64,000 bases of DNA from Cohnella sp. SGD-V74 (GTDB lineage: Bacteria > Bacillota > Bacilli > Paenibacillales > Paenibacillaceae): NCBI RefSeq assembly GCF_003001675.1, contig NZ_PVYW01000002.1:1-64000 (forward strand), given 5' to 3'. The notes under the pieces were generated by a model. It was not told where the DNA came from, searched no databases, and was given only the letters and a program-made list of their open reading frames with translations. A program made the translations under genes and the position numbers. This document shows, piece by piece, positions 1 to 9,107 of this stretch (the stretch's first letter is position 1; each line of letters starts with the position of its first letter).

Positions 1-54
1 CAATCGTTGCCGAACACGTGCCGAATGCATCAGTCTTAATACTTAGCCTACGCC

Positions 55-82
55 AGCTCCCACTGATCTCAAGGTGGGGGCT
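55..82. other. Unassigned hairpin at left edge
   Basis: A 9-bp stem (AGCTCCCAC pairing with GTGGGGGCT, one G-T pair) with a 10-base loop. No gene can be read in bases 1-268 apart from shadows. The hairpin could be the end of an element or gene lying to the left, for instance a transposon right end, but nothing visible decides this. Confidence 0.3.
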
Positions 83-142
83 ATTTGACGCTTACCTCTA
101 AGCCTGCCCACAGTTTACTCAAGAAGGCAGCTATATAGATCA

Positions 143-185
143 GAAATGGCGATGCGGGGATGAACTCCCTCAGCATCGCCATTTC
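143..185. terminator. Probable terminator beyond mgsA
   Basis: Thirteen-base arms (GAAATGGCGATGC and its complement) close a loop of about 17 bases, followed by TTTCTTTAC on the + strand and a shorter T run on the - strand. It probably stops a + gene left of the window and may also end mgsA transcription. Confidence 0.55.
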
Positions 186-268
186 TTTACTTTCCCAGAT
201 TTATTGTGCAGTGAGCGAACCTACTCTTTTGTGACAACTTCCTCTTGCGAAGGCTTGGAGAAAGCGAT

Positions 269-760
269 TCAGTTGCCCTCGGCGGCAACTGGTCTGTCAC
301 CTGCGGCAGCCACAGGTTTGGCGGCAGACTTTTCCTTGCGGCCCGCGATGTTGACGGGTTGATTCTGGTGAATGATATCGCGCCAGCTGAAATCCCCTCT
401 TTCCAAGGCGCGGATCAGCAGCTCGGCGGTTGCCATGTTGGTCGCAACCGGGATGCCGTACACGTCGCAAAGCCTTAGCAGCGCAGTAATATCCGGCTCG
501 TGTGGTTGAGCGACGAGAGGGTCGCGGAAGAAGAGAAGCAGATCAAGCTCATTCTGCGCGATCATCGCCCCGAGCTGCTGATCTCCGCCGAGCGGTCCGG
601 ATTTGAAACGAAAGATCGACAAGCCCGTGTTCTCCATAATCCGCTTGCCGGTCGTTCCCGTCGAGAAGAGCCGATGATGCTGGAACAAGTGTTGATAGGC
701 AATCGCGAAATTGACCAATTCCTCTTTCTTCTGATCGTGGGCAACGAAAGCAATGTTCAT
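269..760 (-). CDS. mgsA: Methylglyoxal synthase
   Basis: Converts dihydroxyacetone phosphate to methylglyoxal and phosphate, a cytoplasmic bypass of lower glycolysis when phosphate is short. The protein opens [12 protein letters not shown] and carries the family hallmarks TGTTGKRI (phosphate binding), [14 protein letters not shown] and FFRDPL with the catalytic Asp, plus the [10 protein letters not shown] strand. I place the start at ATG 760 because GGAG lies 10 bases upstream; a GTG at 769 is too close to it. The product is 163 residues, about 25 longer than usual, because of an Ala/Pro-rich tail after residue 130. The gene stands alone and faces away from the amidohydrolase gene. Confidence 0.93.
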   Translation of the reverse strand: MNIAFVAHDQKKEELVNFAIAYQHLFQHHRLFSTGTTGKRIMENTGLSIFRFKSGPLGGDQQLGAMIAQNELDLLLFFRDPLVAQPHEPDITALLRLCDVYGIPVATNMATAELLIRALERGDFSWRDIIHQNQPVNIAGRKEKSAAKPVAAAGDRPVAAEGN

Positions 761-769
761 GGCAATCAC

Positions 770-1049
770 GCTCCGGCTTCATTTTATATGTAAGTAAATA
801 TAACATAAAACTAACTATATTGCAGATAAATCGATAAAACCCACAATAAACCATCAATATATGTAATTATAAATAACATATACATAACGCGTTTTTCTGC
901 GTTTCGCCCACCTTAAAGCGATAGGACACCGTCCCGCCCGGAGCGCAGAATTCTGGCGTTTCTGCTCTTAGTGCGTTATTCTGAAATTGCCTATCGAAGG
1001 CGAAGAATGCCGATGACCGGCATCTCAAACAGGCAAAGGAGATCTACCC
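770..1049. other. Intergenic region, AT-rich on mgsA side
   Basis: Bases 780-895 are very AT-rich with several possible -10 hexamers for mgsA on the minus strand, none with a convincing -35. Bases 1007-1023 form a small hairpin (ATGCCG with CGGCAT). An AAAGGAGA ribosome binding site ends about 10 bases before the ATG at 1050. No gene is seen. Confidence 0.4.
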
Positions 1050-2219
1050 ATGACCGAACTGAAAACCGTCATTCACGACCATATACAAGCCTATTCCGGC
1101 CGTCTTAAGGAGATTGCGGCGTTCATCGGAGCGCATCCGGAGCTGGGCCACGAGGAGAAGCAGGCGTCCGCCCTGCTCTCGTCCGAGCTGGAATCGCTCG
1201 GCTATCGCGTCGAGCGCGGCGTGCTCGGACTCGCGACCGCGTTCATCGCGGAATATGATTCCGGGACGAACGGGCCGACGATCGGCTTGCTTGCCGAATA
1301 CGACGCGCTGCCGGAAATCGGCCATGCGTGCGGCCATCATCTGATCTGCACGATGGCGCTCGGCGCGGCGTCGGGTTTAAGAGCGATCGCCGACCGGACA
1401 GGCGGCAAGATCCGCGTCTACGGCACGCCAGCGGAAGAGACGAAGGGCGCCAAGGTGGACATGGCCGCCGCCGGTCTGTTCGACGATTGCGACATCGCGA
1501 TTATGGCGCATCCGTATCACAGCTACGAACGTTCGGGCTCGTCGCTCGCAATCGACGCGCTGCAGTTCGAGTATCGCGGCAAAGCAGCTCATGCCGCGGC
1601 CAATCCGGAGCTCGGCATCAATGCGCTCGACGCCGTCATTCAGCTGTTCAACTCGGTCAACGCCCTGCGCCAGCAAACCCGCAGCGACGCCCGCATTCAC
1701 GGCATTATCTCGCAGGGAGGACAGGCGCCTAACATGATTCCGGATTACGCCGAAGCCCGCTTCTACGTCCGCGGCGCGACGCGCGCCTATACCGACGAGC
1801 TCGTTCGCAAGGTCAGAGCCTGCGCCGAGGCGGCCGCGATCGCGACGGGCTGCTCGCTGAACGTGAGCAATTACGAATATTCCTACGACGAGCTGCGGAC
1901 GAACGCAGCTTTGTCCGGCGCCTTTACGGCGAATTTGATCGCAAGCGGCATCCCCGAGGATCAAATCGTGCACGGCCACGACAACGGCTCCCTCGATCTG
2001 GGCAACGTCAGCCTGCGCTGCCCGGCCGCGCATCCGTACATTAAAGTCGTCGACGAGCCTTACCAGCTGCACACGATCGAATTCCGGGACGCGGCGCAGA
2101 CCGATCGGGCATACGAAGCGATGGTGTTCGGAGCGACGATGCTCGCCTATACCGGCTGCGACGTACTGACGGACGCTTCGCTGCTGAAGCGGATCAGGGA
2201 AGAGTTCGCGCGACGCTGA
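1050..2219 (+). CDS. M20 family metallo-amidohydrolase
   Basis: A 389-residue cytoplasmic peptidase M20D-type enzyme, the AbgB/HipO-like branch that cleaves N-acyl or aminoacyl amides using two metal ions. Visible hallmarks: HPELGHEE near residue 30, GLLAEYDALPEIGHACGHH around 78-97 with metal ligands, a GTPAEE motif with the catalytic Glu near residue 130, and a dimerisation domain from about 175 to 290. The substrate cannot be read from sequence; p-aminobenzoyl-glutamate and N-acyl amino acids are family possibilities. Start is ATG 1050 with AAAGGAGA upstream. It is monocistronic and ends at a strong terminator. Confidence 0.88.
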   Translation: MTELKTVIHDHIQAYSGRLKEIAAFIGAHPELGHEEKQASALLSSELESLGYRVERGVLGLATAFIAEYDSGTNGPTIGLLAEYDALPEIGHACGHHLICTMALGAASGLRAIADRTGGKIRVYGTPAEETKGAKVDMAAAGLFDDCDIAIMAHPYHSYERSGSSLAIDALQFEYRGKAAHAAANPELGINALDAVIQLFNSVNALRQQTRSDARIHGIISQGGQAPNMIPDYAEARFYVRGATRAYTDELVRKVRACAEAAAIATGCSLNVSNYEYSYDELRTNAALSGAFTANLIASGIPEDQIVHGHDNGSLDLGNVSLRCPAAHPYIKVVDEPYQLHTIEFRDAAQTDRAYEAMVFGATMLAYTGCDVLTDASLLKRIREEFARR

Positions 2220-2290
2220 TCCGGCGAGTTTTGTCGAAGCCGGATTGCCCTTTTTTCGAAGCTGAACGCTAACAGAGGATCCAACAAATG

Positions 2291-2341
2291 AACGGCCAAG
2301 AGGCGGATGCGGTGCGCATCGCTCCTTTTCGGCCGTTTTTT
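2291..2341 (+). terminator. Rho-independent terminator of amidohydrolase gene
   Basis: A long GC-rich stem starting AACGGCC and ending GGCCGTT, followed by a run of seven T. Confidence 0.85.
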
Positions 2342-2569
2342 TCTGGTCTGCGAGCGGATTGAGCGCTTCTTATCGGAATGAACACGCGAATCTATAAAAA
2401 ATCGTTGTTTTCTCCTCTCGTTTTCGTTCGTCCGGTCATTTACAATCTCTCATGCTTACGGGAAACGAACAGAAGCCCGCCCCCGAAGCCTACGACGACA
2501 ACGAACGAGACTGCATTCAGCGGCACAGCATCCCGACGCTCGAAACGAGGAGGTGGCTGTCGAAAAATC

Positions 2570-2583
2570 TGTAAGCGCTTACA
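2570..2583 (+). promoter_or_regulatory. cre site (CcpA operator) before chitinase
   Basis: TGTAAGCGCTTACA is a perfect 14-bp palindrome and fits the Bacillus cre consensus (TGWAARCGYTWNCW) at every position. It lies 46 bases before the ATG of the SLH chitinase, a position suited to carbon catabolite repression by CcpA-HPr(Ser-P). The surrounding region 2342-2629 holds no convincing gene. The chitinase reading frame stays open back to 2378, but that part has no signal peptide and is better read as leader. Confidence 0.85.
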
Positions 2584-2629
2584 ATATTTAATCTCGTTAA
2601 TTCCCATTAAGAGAGGAGCAATTGGCGTT

Positions 2630-5600
2630 ATGGTCTACGGCAACTACCGCCTGAAAATGACGGCACTGATACTGAGCTTCGTTCTACTCGTCTCTTCCGC
2701 TCTCCCTTTTTTGTCCGCAACCCCGGCTTCCGCGGAAGAAAATACGGCTTTGCAGAGTCTGCGGGTGCTCGACGTCGAAACCGATCCGAACGATGGCATC
2801 AAACACGATAAGGTCACGTTGACCTGGGATTTGATGGACGGCATCACCCCGGACGACGGCTACAACGTTTACTTCGGCGGCGGCGGCTACATAAGATGGA
2901 TCGCCGGCCCGCCCGTTGAAGTAGGCGGATTGCAGCCCGAAACCGAGTATTCCTTCTACATTTCCCCCGGGAAAACCGGCCTGAAAAGCAACGTCGTCAC
3001 GATAACGACAGAGGCGGCCGATCCCAACTCGATTCCGAAGGCGCCGCTGCTGCCTCCGCACAATCTGCGGATAACGGACGTGACGGAAACCGGTCTCACG
3101 TTGAACTGGGACGGCTCGCCCGAAGCGAACGGTTATGACGTGTACATTAACGGAGACTGGAAGGCCGGCGTATGGGACGGCTCCAACAGCTTCACGTTTC
3201 CCGTTGCGGAAGCGACCGTGACCGGCGCCGTCTATTCGTTTGCGGTCGCGGCTCAGAAGCTCCCGGACAAATCCGGTCTCAGCAACGCCGTCACCTTGAC
3301 GTGGGGACAGCTTGAAGCGCCGCGAGACGTCCAGGTCGTCACGGCAACGAAGACAACCGTCGCGCTCGGCTGGGCCCCCTCGCCCGGGGCAACCTCTTAC
3401 GAGGTGTATCGAGACGGCGTTCTTGCCGGAACGAGCGCGAGCAATCGGTTCGTCGCTGCCGGACTGACCGAGGGCCAGACCTATGCGTTCAAGGTCGTCG
3501 CCAAGAACAAGCTATGGACTTCGCCGGATAGCGCCAGCGTCAGCGTCAAGCCGGGAAGCCGGTACAACATCATCACCTACTATACGTCATGGTCCGTATA
3601 TGAACGCAACTTCATGCCTGAGGATATCGATGTCGCACAATTAACTCATATTAACTACGCCTTCTCCGATCTTTGCTGGAATGGTTTTTCCTCGGGCGGA
3701 CGGCCTTGTACGGTCGACAGCATCAAGCTGCAGAAGGAGTACGTCCACAATGGGGAGATGATCATCGGCGATGCGGAGGTCGATATTGGCAACTTCGCGA
3801 AACTGAACGCCCGTAAAACCGAAAATCCCAATCTGAAGCTGCTCGTCTCGGTAGGCGGCTGGTCGTGGTCCGACCATTTCTCCCGCGTGGCGATGGAAGA
3901 GCAAACCCGGAGGGCGTTCGCCAACTCTGTCGTCGACTTCCTGCGAGAGTACGATCTCGATGGCATCGACGTCGATTGGGAGTATCCGGTCGAAGGCGGC
4001 GAGGAGTCCAATTCGCGAAGTCCGCTTGATCGGGAGAACTTCACGTTGCTGATGAAGGTCGTGCGCGAAGCGCTCGACGCCGCCGGTTCTGTGGACGGCA
4101 AATACTACTTGCTGACCATCGCCTCCTCGCAATCGGACGCTTTCGTCGTGAACGCCGACCTGGCCCGATCGACGGCTTATCTCGACTTCATCAACATCAT
4201 GACGTACGATTACGCGGGCGATTGGGAGCAGCTCGCCCATCATAACGCGCCGCTCTACTACGACAAGAATCATCCGAAAGTTTCCGGTCCGCGGCTGAAC
4301 GTCGCCGGGGGTGTCGCAGGACACTTGAACGGAGGCGTTCCAAGCTACAAGCTGGTGCTCGGTGTGCCGTTCTACGGTCCGGGATGGCTGAATTGCCCTC
4401 CGCCCGGACAGTTCCAAGCCTGCGCAGGCGGCTCTGTTCCTCCTGGCGAGACGTTCGGCACTTACGAGCCGTTCACATTCGACTATACCGATCTGGAAGA
4501 AAACTATATTGATAAGAACGGATACGTAAAGCATTGGAATGACGCCGCGAAGGTTCCCTACTTGTACAACGAGGAGAAGCAGCGCTTCATCTCTTACGAC
4601 GACGCAGAGTCGCTTCTATACAAAGCAGCCCTCGTCAGAACGTTGGACCTGGCCGGCACGATGAGCTGGGATATCAGCAGCGACCGCAACCGGACGCTGA
4701 CGACCGCGCTCGTCCGAGAACTGCCGATCGACGGAGCGACGGCCGCCTCGGGCCTCGCCGCACCCGCAAATCTGAAGGCGCTATCCGCCGGAACGACCTC
4801 GGCGACGATTGCATGGGACGCGTCTGCGGGAGCTTCCGGCTATGACATATTTGCCGACCGCGCATGGCTTGGCTATACGACGGACACGTCTTTCCGCCTG
4901 ACCGGCCTGGCTTCCAGAACGGGCTACGACGTTCAAGTGGTCGCCGTCGCCAAAGACGACGGTCGCGCTACAGCCGTATCCCCGGGCAGCTTCTTGCGCC
5001 TTACGACGGCATCGCCGTCTTCCGGAGGTGGCGGAGGGGGAGGCGGTGGAGCGCCCGAGCCGGACACGAGCGGCATCGGCGATCCTGCGGCGAACAGGCT
5101 GAAGCCGACGACAAAGCTGGAAGGCGGCAAAGCGACGGTCAGCTTAAACACGGAAGACGCGGTGAAGTCGATCAAAGAAGCGAAATCGGCGAAGACGCAA
5201 ATCATCGTCGTCACCGACGCGGCCGCGGTAGAAACCGTCATCGCCAAAGAGATCCTGCAAGCAATCGCAGACAGAGGAGCTTCGGGCATTCTGTCCCTGA
5301 TCGTGAACGGAGTGGAATTCAGCCTTCCGATTCAGGCGCTGAAGCTCGGCGAAGGTGTCGCCAGCGTGCGCATCACCATTCAACCGCCTGATCAAGCAGC
5401 GGCGGACGCCTTCCGCGCAGCCGCCAAGAGCAATGGCGCCCAAGTGCTTGCCGGCCCGCTCGACTTCAAGGTCGAAGCGCTCTCTTCCGGGAACGCGGCT
5501 TCCGCCCTGGACGACTTCGGCCCCGTCTATGTCAGCCGGTTCTTCGAGCTGAACGCGGAAGCCCAAGTCGATCCCGCGCTGGCAACCGGGGTTCTGTACG

Positions 5601-6277
5601 ATCCCGACAAGCAGTCGTACCGCCATGTGCCCACTCTGTTCATAGTGCATGAAGACGGATCGGCGTCGGCGGAGCTGAAGCGCCCGGGCAACAGCATTTA
5701 CGCGATCGTCCAGAGCGCTCCGAGCTTCCTCGACTGGAATGTCGCATGGGCCAGAGAAGACATCCGGCAAGCCGCCGCCAAAGGCATCGCCTTCGGAGAC
5801 AACGCCCGCGTCTTCGGAGCGAAGCGGGACATTACCCGCGGCGAGCTGGTCGCGATCATCGTGAACGGGCTGGGAATCTCGCCCGGTTCCCACAGCTCGC
5901 CGTTCAAGGACGTCGATGCGAACACGCCGTTCGCGCCAGAGATTATCGCCGCTTGGAAGCTCGGCATTATTAATGGAAAATCGGCCGACCGCTTCGATCC
6001 CGAAGGGCTGATCACCCGACAAGAGCTGTCCGCCGTACTGGAGCAGGCGATGGCGTTCGCCGGCGCCGAGAACGCGGCTTCCGAGAGCGCGCTGGCTCCG
6101 TTCGCCGACCGTTCCTCCATTGCGCCGTACGCCCGATCTTCAATGGCGCTGATGGTCGAGCAGCGCATATTAAACGGCGTCTCGGCGACGAAGCTCGCTC
6201 CGCAAGGCACGGTGACCAAAGCCCAGGCTACCGTCTCGGTTATGAGAATGCTTCGGGCGCTTAAGCTGACCGATTAA
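2630..6277 (+). CDS. SLH-anchored GH18 chitinase with FN3 domains
   Basis: A 1,215-residue secreted enzyme expected to hydrolyse chitin and to be held on the cell surface. Order: signal peptide (about 1-36, ending TPASAEE), three fibronectin III modules (about 50-310), GH18 barrel (about 312-705), a fourth FN3 (710-795), a Gly-rich linker, a 200-residue pre-SLH module (822-1034) and three SLH repeats to the end. The GH18 signature LDGIDVDWEYP is intact, with catalytic Glu near 451. I chose ATG 2630 because a GAGGAG site precedes it and a signal peptide follows at once; the frame is open 84 codons further upstream without these features. A perfect cre site upstream predicts glucose repression. 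Confidence 0.93.
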   Translation: MVYGNYRLKMTALILSFVLLVSSALPFLSATPASAEENTALQSLRVLDVETDPNDGIKHDKVTLTWDLMDGITPDDGYNVYFGGGGYIRWIAGPPVEVGGLQPETEYSFYISPGKTGLKSNVVTITTEAADPNSIPKAPLLPPHNLRITDVTETGLTLNWDGSPEANGYDVYINGDWKAGVWDGSNSFTFPVAEATVTGAVYSFAVAAQKLPDKSGLSNAVTLTWGQLEAPRDVQVVTATKTTVALGWAPSPGATSYEVYRDGVLAGTSASNRFVAAGLTEGQTYAFKVVAKNKLWTSPDSASVSVKPGSRYNIITYYTSWSVYERNFMPEDIDVAQLTHINYAFSDLCWNGFSSGGRPCTVDSIKLQKEYVHNGEMIIGDAEVDIGNFAKLNARKTENPNLKLLVSVGGWSWSDHFSRVAMEEQTRRAFANSVVDFLREYDLDGIDVDWEYPVEGGEESNSRSPLDRENFTLLMKVVREALDAAGSVDGKYYLLTIASSQSDAFVVNADLARSTAYLDFINIMTYDYAGDWEQLAHHNAPLYYDKNHPKVSGPRLNVAGGVAGHLNGGVPSYKLVLGVPFYGPGWLNCPPPGQFQACAGGSVPPGETFGTYEPFTFDYTDLEENYIDKNGYVKHWNDAAKVPYLYNEEKQRFISYDDAESLLYKAALVRTLDLAGTMSWDISSDRNRTLTTALVRELPIDGATAASGLAAPANLKALSAGTTSATIAWDASAGASGYDIFADRAWLGYTTDTSFRLTGLASRTGYDVQVVAVAKDDGRATAVSPGSFLRLTTASPSSGGGGGGGGGAPEPDTSGIGDPAANRLKPTTKLEGGKATVSLNTEDAVKSIKEAKSAKTQIIVVTDAAAVETVIAKEILQAIADRGASGILSLIVNGVEFSLPIQALKLGEGVASVRITIQPPDQAAADAFRAAAKSNGAQVLAGPLDFKVEALSSGNAASALDDFGPVYVSRFFELNAEAQVDPALATGVLYDPDKQSYRHVPTLFIVHEDGSASAELKRPGNSIYAIVQSAPSFLDWNVAWAREDIRQAAAKGIAFGDNARVFGAKRDITRGELVAIIVNGLGISPGSHSSPFKDVDANTPFAPEIIAAWKLGIINGKSADRFDPEGLITRQELSAVLEQAMAFAGAENAASESALAPFADRSSIAPYARSSMALMVEQRILNGVSATKLAPQGTVTKAQATVSVMRMLRALKLTD

Positions 6278-6297
6278 CCTCCTTCCTCCGCATCCGG

Positions 6298-6341
6298 CCT
6301 CTCTTCCATCCGGGTTCATCCCGGCGGAGGAGAGGTTTCTT
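6298..6341 (+). terminator. Terminator of chitinase gene
   Basis: Arms CCTCTC and CCATCCGGG pair with CCCGGCGG and GAGAGG, followed by a T-rich run (TTTCTTCT and later TTTTT). Confidence 0.75.
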
Positions 6342-6382
6342 CTAATTTTTCTAACATTGTGTGAAATACCGCCAACGCTATC

Positions 6383-6409
6383 TACATTTGCCTACATTTT
6401 CGCCGATAT
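6383..6409 (+). promoter_or_regulatory. Sigma-D-type promoter for chemoreceptor
   Basis: TACA, 15 bases, then GCCGATAT. The -10 element is identical to the Bacillus sigma-D consensus (TAAA, 15 bases, GCCGATAT) and the -35 differs by one base. It lies 49 bases upstream of the chemoreceptor start. Chemoreceptor genes are classic sigma-D targets. Confidence 0.8.
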
Positions 6410-6457
6410 ATGTCATATCAGCATTCGACGATCTACTAACAAGGAGACCAGGCCACT

Positions 6458-8191
6458 ATGCTCAACAACGTTTCGATTCGCATCAAACTGCTCGTATTGC
6501 TCCTCATCCCCCTGATTTTGTTCGCCGTGACGGGGATTTATTTGCTGGAGCTGAATTCATCCAACATTAACAGGCTGAAAACCTCCCTGTTCACGACAAG
6601 CAATCAATCGATTACGCTCGTACTCAACTCCGATAGGGATATGTACCAGGCATTGGCGGCCTATCAGCGGTTAAGCTCTCCGTTCGTCTCCGCAGAAGAC
6701 AAGGAGCAGGCGAAAGCCGACTTCTCCGAGAACGTTCAGCAAACGAACGACCGCATCGCCCAGGCGCTGCGGATCGTGACGGAGCACGGCATCGCCGATA
6801 GGACTCACCCGGACAGCGGCAAATCGATTAACGATACGATTACGGAGATGGACCTCCATTTTAACGAGTGGGTCAAGCTGGCTGAAGCCCAATTCCAAGC
6901 CGGCGACTACTCGATCGAAAAGGAAGCGAAGCTGCTGGCGGAATTCGACGAGGCCCGCGGCAACATCAACGATTTCGGAGAAATACTGGAGATTTACGCC
7001 GAACAGGAAGTGGATGCGGTAACCGCCGAGAACGCCTCGACGACTACGTCCACCTACATTATTTTGATCGTGGAATGGATCTTGCTCATCACCCTGGGAC
7101 TGCTCGTGATTCGCAAGCTAAGCCGTACCGTATCCCTCGTGCAAGCGAAAACGCAACAAGTCGCCGCCGGAGATCTAAACTTCACGCCTCAAGCCAAATA
7201 CGACAAAGACGAGCTGGGGCAGATTCTATTCTCGGTCGACGGCATGATCGCCAAGATGCGCGAACTGATCGGGGCCATCGCCGACAACAGCCGCCAAGTC
7301 GCCGCCGCGTCGGAAGAATTGGCCCACAGCGCCAAGGAATCAGCGGACGCCGCCTCCCATGTGGCGGAAAATATTCAACAGGTGACGACGCTCGTCGAAA
7401 CCCAGTCCTCGATCGCGCGCGAATCGACCGTCGCGATGGAAGAGATGGCGGTCGGCGTGCAGAAGATCGCCGAAAGCACGAACGTCATTTCCGACCATTC
7501 CCAACAGACAAACACGATGGCCGATGAAGGAACCGTGCTGCTGGCCAGGATGAAGGAACAAATGGAACGGATGGCCGGCACGATCGGCGATCTGAGTCGA
7601 AGCGTTGCCGTGCTGAGCGAGAAGTCGGACAAGATCGGCGAGATTACGGACAAGATTACGACGATCGCCAACCAGACCGGCATTCTGTCGCTCAACGCCT
7701 CGATCGAAGCGGCCCGGGCCGGCGAGCACGGCAAAGGCTTCGCCGTCGTCGCTCAGGAAATCCGTAAGCTGGCGGCCGTTTCCCTCGAATCGGCTCAGCA
7801 TATCAACCAATTGATCGGGGATACCCGCGGCGAGATCGCGCTCGCCTCCGAATACATGAACGTTACGGTGACCAACAGCGACGAAGGCTCCGCTGCACTG
7901 GGCGAAGTGGCGCACGGATTCGAAGTGATCGCCGAATCGATCAAGCAGGTCGCCCGGCAGCTTCACGACACGTCCGCAATTACCGAGCAGATGTCGGCGA
8001 GCTCCGAGGAAGTGTCCGCCAGCATGGAGCAATCCTCCTCTTCCGCCCGGGAAATCTCGGACAAGGCGCAGAGCGTCGCGGCGGCGACGGAGGAACAGCT
8101 CGCGCTCGTCGAGAATATCGCCTACGCGTCCGAGCGGCTGCAATCCATCGTGGACGAATTGAACAAATCGGTACGCTACTTCAAGCTGTAG
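6458..8191 (+). CDS. Methyl-accepting chemotaxis protein
   Basis: A 577-residue transmembrane chemoreceptor that should control CheA. Residues 10-30 form the first membrane segment, 31-195 an extracellular helical bundle of the four-helix MCP type, about 198-218 the second membrane segment, then HAMP (about 219-272) and a cytoplasmic signalling coiled coil. The hairpin-tip region (about 420-450) reads [19 protein letters not shown], the conserved interaction site for CheA and CheW. The ligand is unknown. AAGGAGA precedes ATG 6458 by 10 bases and a sigma-D-like promoter lies just upstream. It is a single-gene unit between a terminator and the nuclease promoter. Confidence 0.92.
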   Translation: MLNNVSIRIKLLVLLLIPLILFAVTGIYLLELNSSNINRLKTSLFTTSNQSITLVLNSDRDMYQALAAYQRLSSPFVSAEDKEQAKADFSENVQQTNDRIAQALRIVTEHGIADRTHPDSGKSINDTITEMDLHFNEWVKLAEAQFQAGDYSIEKEAKLLAEFDEARGNINDFGEILEIYAEQEVDAVTAENASTTTSTYIILIVEWILLITLGLLVIRKLSRTVSLVQAKTQQVAAGDLNFTPQAKYDKDELGQILFSVDGMIAKMRELIGAIADNSRQVAAASEELAHSAKESADAASHVAENIQQVTTLVETQSSIARESTVAMEEMAVGVQKIAESTNVISDHSQQTNTMADEGTVLLARMKEQMERMAGTIGDLSRSVAVLSEKSDKIGEITDKITTIANQTGILSLNASIEAARAGEHGKGFAVVAQEIRKLAAVSLESAQHINQLIGDTRGEIALASEYMNVTVTNSDEGSAALGEVAHGFEVIAESIKQVARQLHDTSAITEQMSASSEEVSASMEQSSSSAREISDKAQSVAAATEEQLALVENIAYASERLQSIVDELNKSVRYFKL

Positions 8192-8235
8192 CCGGGAATC
8201 GCCGGGCGCTATTCGATCAGCCTTGCGAATAATCT

Positions 8236-8264
8236 TTGACACAATTCGATTCCTGGCATAGAAT
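8236..8264 (+). promoter_or_regulatory. Sigma-A promoter of nuclease gene
   Basis: Perfect -35 TTGACA (8236-8241), 17-base spacer, and -10 TAGAAT (8259-8264), about 60 bases before the TTG start. Confidence 0.8.
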
Positions 8265-8323
8265 TCCTATATAACCCGAACGCAAACATAAGTTCGGCTG
8301 TAACGAATGAAGGAGCGACATCT

Positions 8324-8932
8324 TTGAAACGACGGCTTATTCCTTTCCTTCTTGTCCTCGTCCTGGTTGCGACCGGGTGCGCACTGGCGCAGAAGCCCCT
8401 TGCCGACGCGCCGCGGCAGACGGAGCACGACGATTACGACTACGAGCTGATCTTTCCAAGCGACGACTATCCCGAAACGGCGCTGCACATTCTCGGGGCG
8501 ATCGAGCAAGGGTATTCCGACGTATGCACGATCGACCGCGGCGGGGCGGAAGAGAACCGCAAGCAATCGCTGGCCGGAATAGAGACGCGCTCGGGCTACG
8601 ACCGCGACGAATGGCCGATGGCGATGTGCGAGGAAGGCGGAGCGGGCGCAAGCGTCGCCTACATCGATGCCAGCGACAACCGGGGAGCCGGCAGCTGGGT
8701 CGGGCATCAGCTGTCGGCCTATGAAGACGGCACGAAAATTTTGTTTATCGTAGAGAAACCCAAAGTTCTGTTTCCGAACCAGCCGGCAACCGCGGCTCCG
8801 GCCGGCAACAACGAGGTTCGCTATCCCAATTGCGCCGCCGTGCGCGAGGCGGGCAAAGCGCCTCTGCGCAAGGGAGATCCCGGCTACTCCGCTAAATTGG
8901 ACCGGGACGGCGACGGCGTCGCTTGCGAATAG
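8324..8932 (+). CDS. NucB-like secreted deoxyribonuclease with Excalibur domain
   Basis: A 202-residue probable lipoprotein. The leader ends in a VATGC lipobox, so Cys19 would be lipidated. Residues 40-145 match the NucA/NucB nuclease family, with the hallmark [16 protein letters not shown] and [11 protein letters not shown] motifs that hold the catalytic and metal-binding residues. The last 45 residues are an Excalibur calcium-binding module ending [10 protein letters not shown]. The start is TTG 8324, eight bases after AAGGAG. In Bacillus, NucB degrades extracellular DNA during sporulation and in biofilms; a similar role here is inference. Joining NucB to Excalibur and a lipid anchor would keep the nuclease at the cell surface. 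Confidence 0.88.
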   Translation: MKRRLIPFLLVLVLVATGCALAQKPLADAPRQTEHDDYDYELIFPSDDYPETALHILGAIEQGYSDVCTIDRGGAEENRKQSLAGIETRSGYDRDEWPMAMCEEGGAGASVAYIDASDNRGAGSWVGHQLSAYEDGTKILFIVEKPKVLFPNQPATAAPAGNNEVRYPNCAAVREAGKAPLRKGDPGYSAKLDRDGDGVACE

Positions 8933-8939
8933 AACGACC

Positions 8940-8999
8940 AAAGGTGCACCTCACCTCCTTCGTCGGGCAAATTGCCCGCAGGAGACGGGTGCACCTTTA
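8940..8999. terminator. Terminator between convergent genes
   Basis: Arms AAAGGTGCACC and GGTGCACCTTT enclose an inner hairpin (CGGGCAA with TTGCCCG). It sits just after the nuclease gene and can work in both directions. Confidence 0.7.
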
Positions 9000-9057
9000 T
9001 TTGCGATTCAGGACAGAATGTATAAAATCCGCTATTCTTATCTGAATCGTCTCCGAC

Positions 9058-9097
9058 AAAACACCTTCATCGTCCAGGGGACGCTGAAGGCGTTTTT
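9058..9097 (-). terminator. Terminator of SLH GHL10 gene
   Basis: On the minus strand AACGCCTTCAGCGTCC pairs with GGACGATGAAGGTGTT, followed by TTTT. It lies 10 bases past the stop codon. Confidence 0.75.
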
Positions 9098-9107
9098 GCT
9101 TGATTCG

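Noticed and set aside
2378..2629. Longer start for the chitinase
   Set aside because: The extra 84 residues include no signal peptide, have no ribosome binding site and span the cre operator; ATG 2630 is followed at once by a signal peptide.
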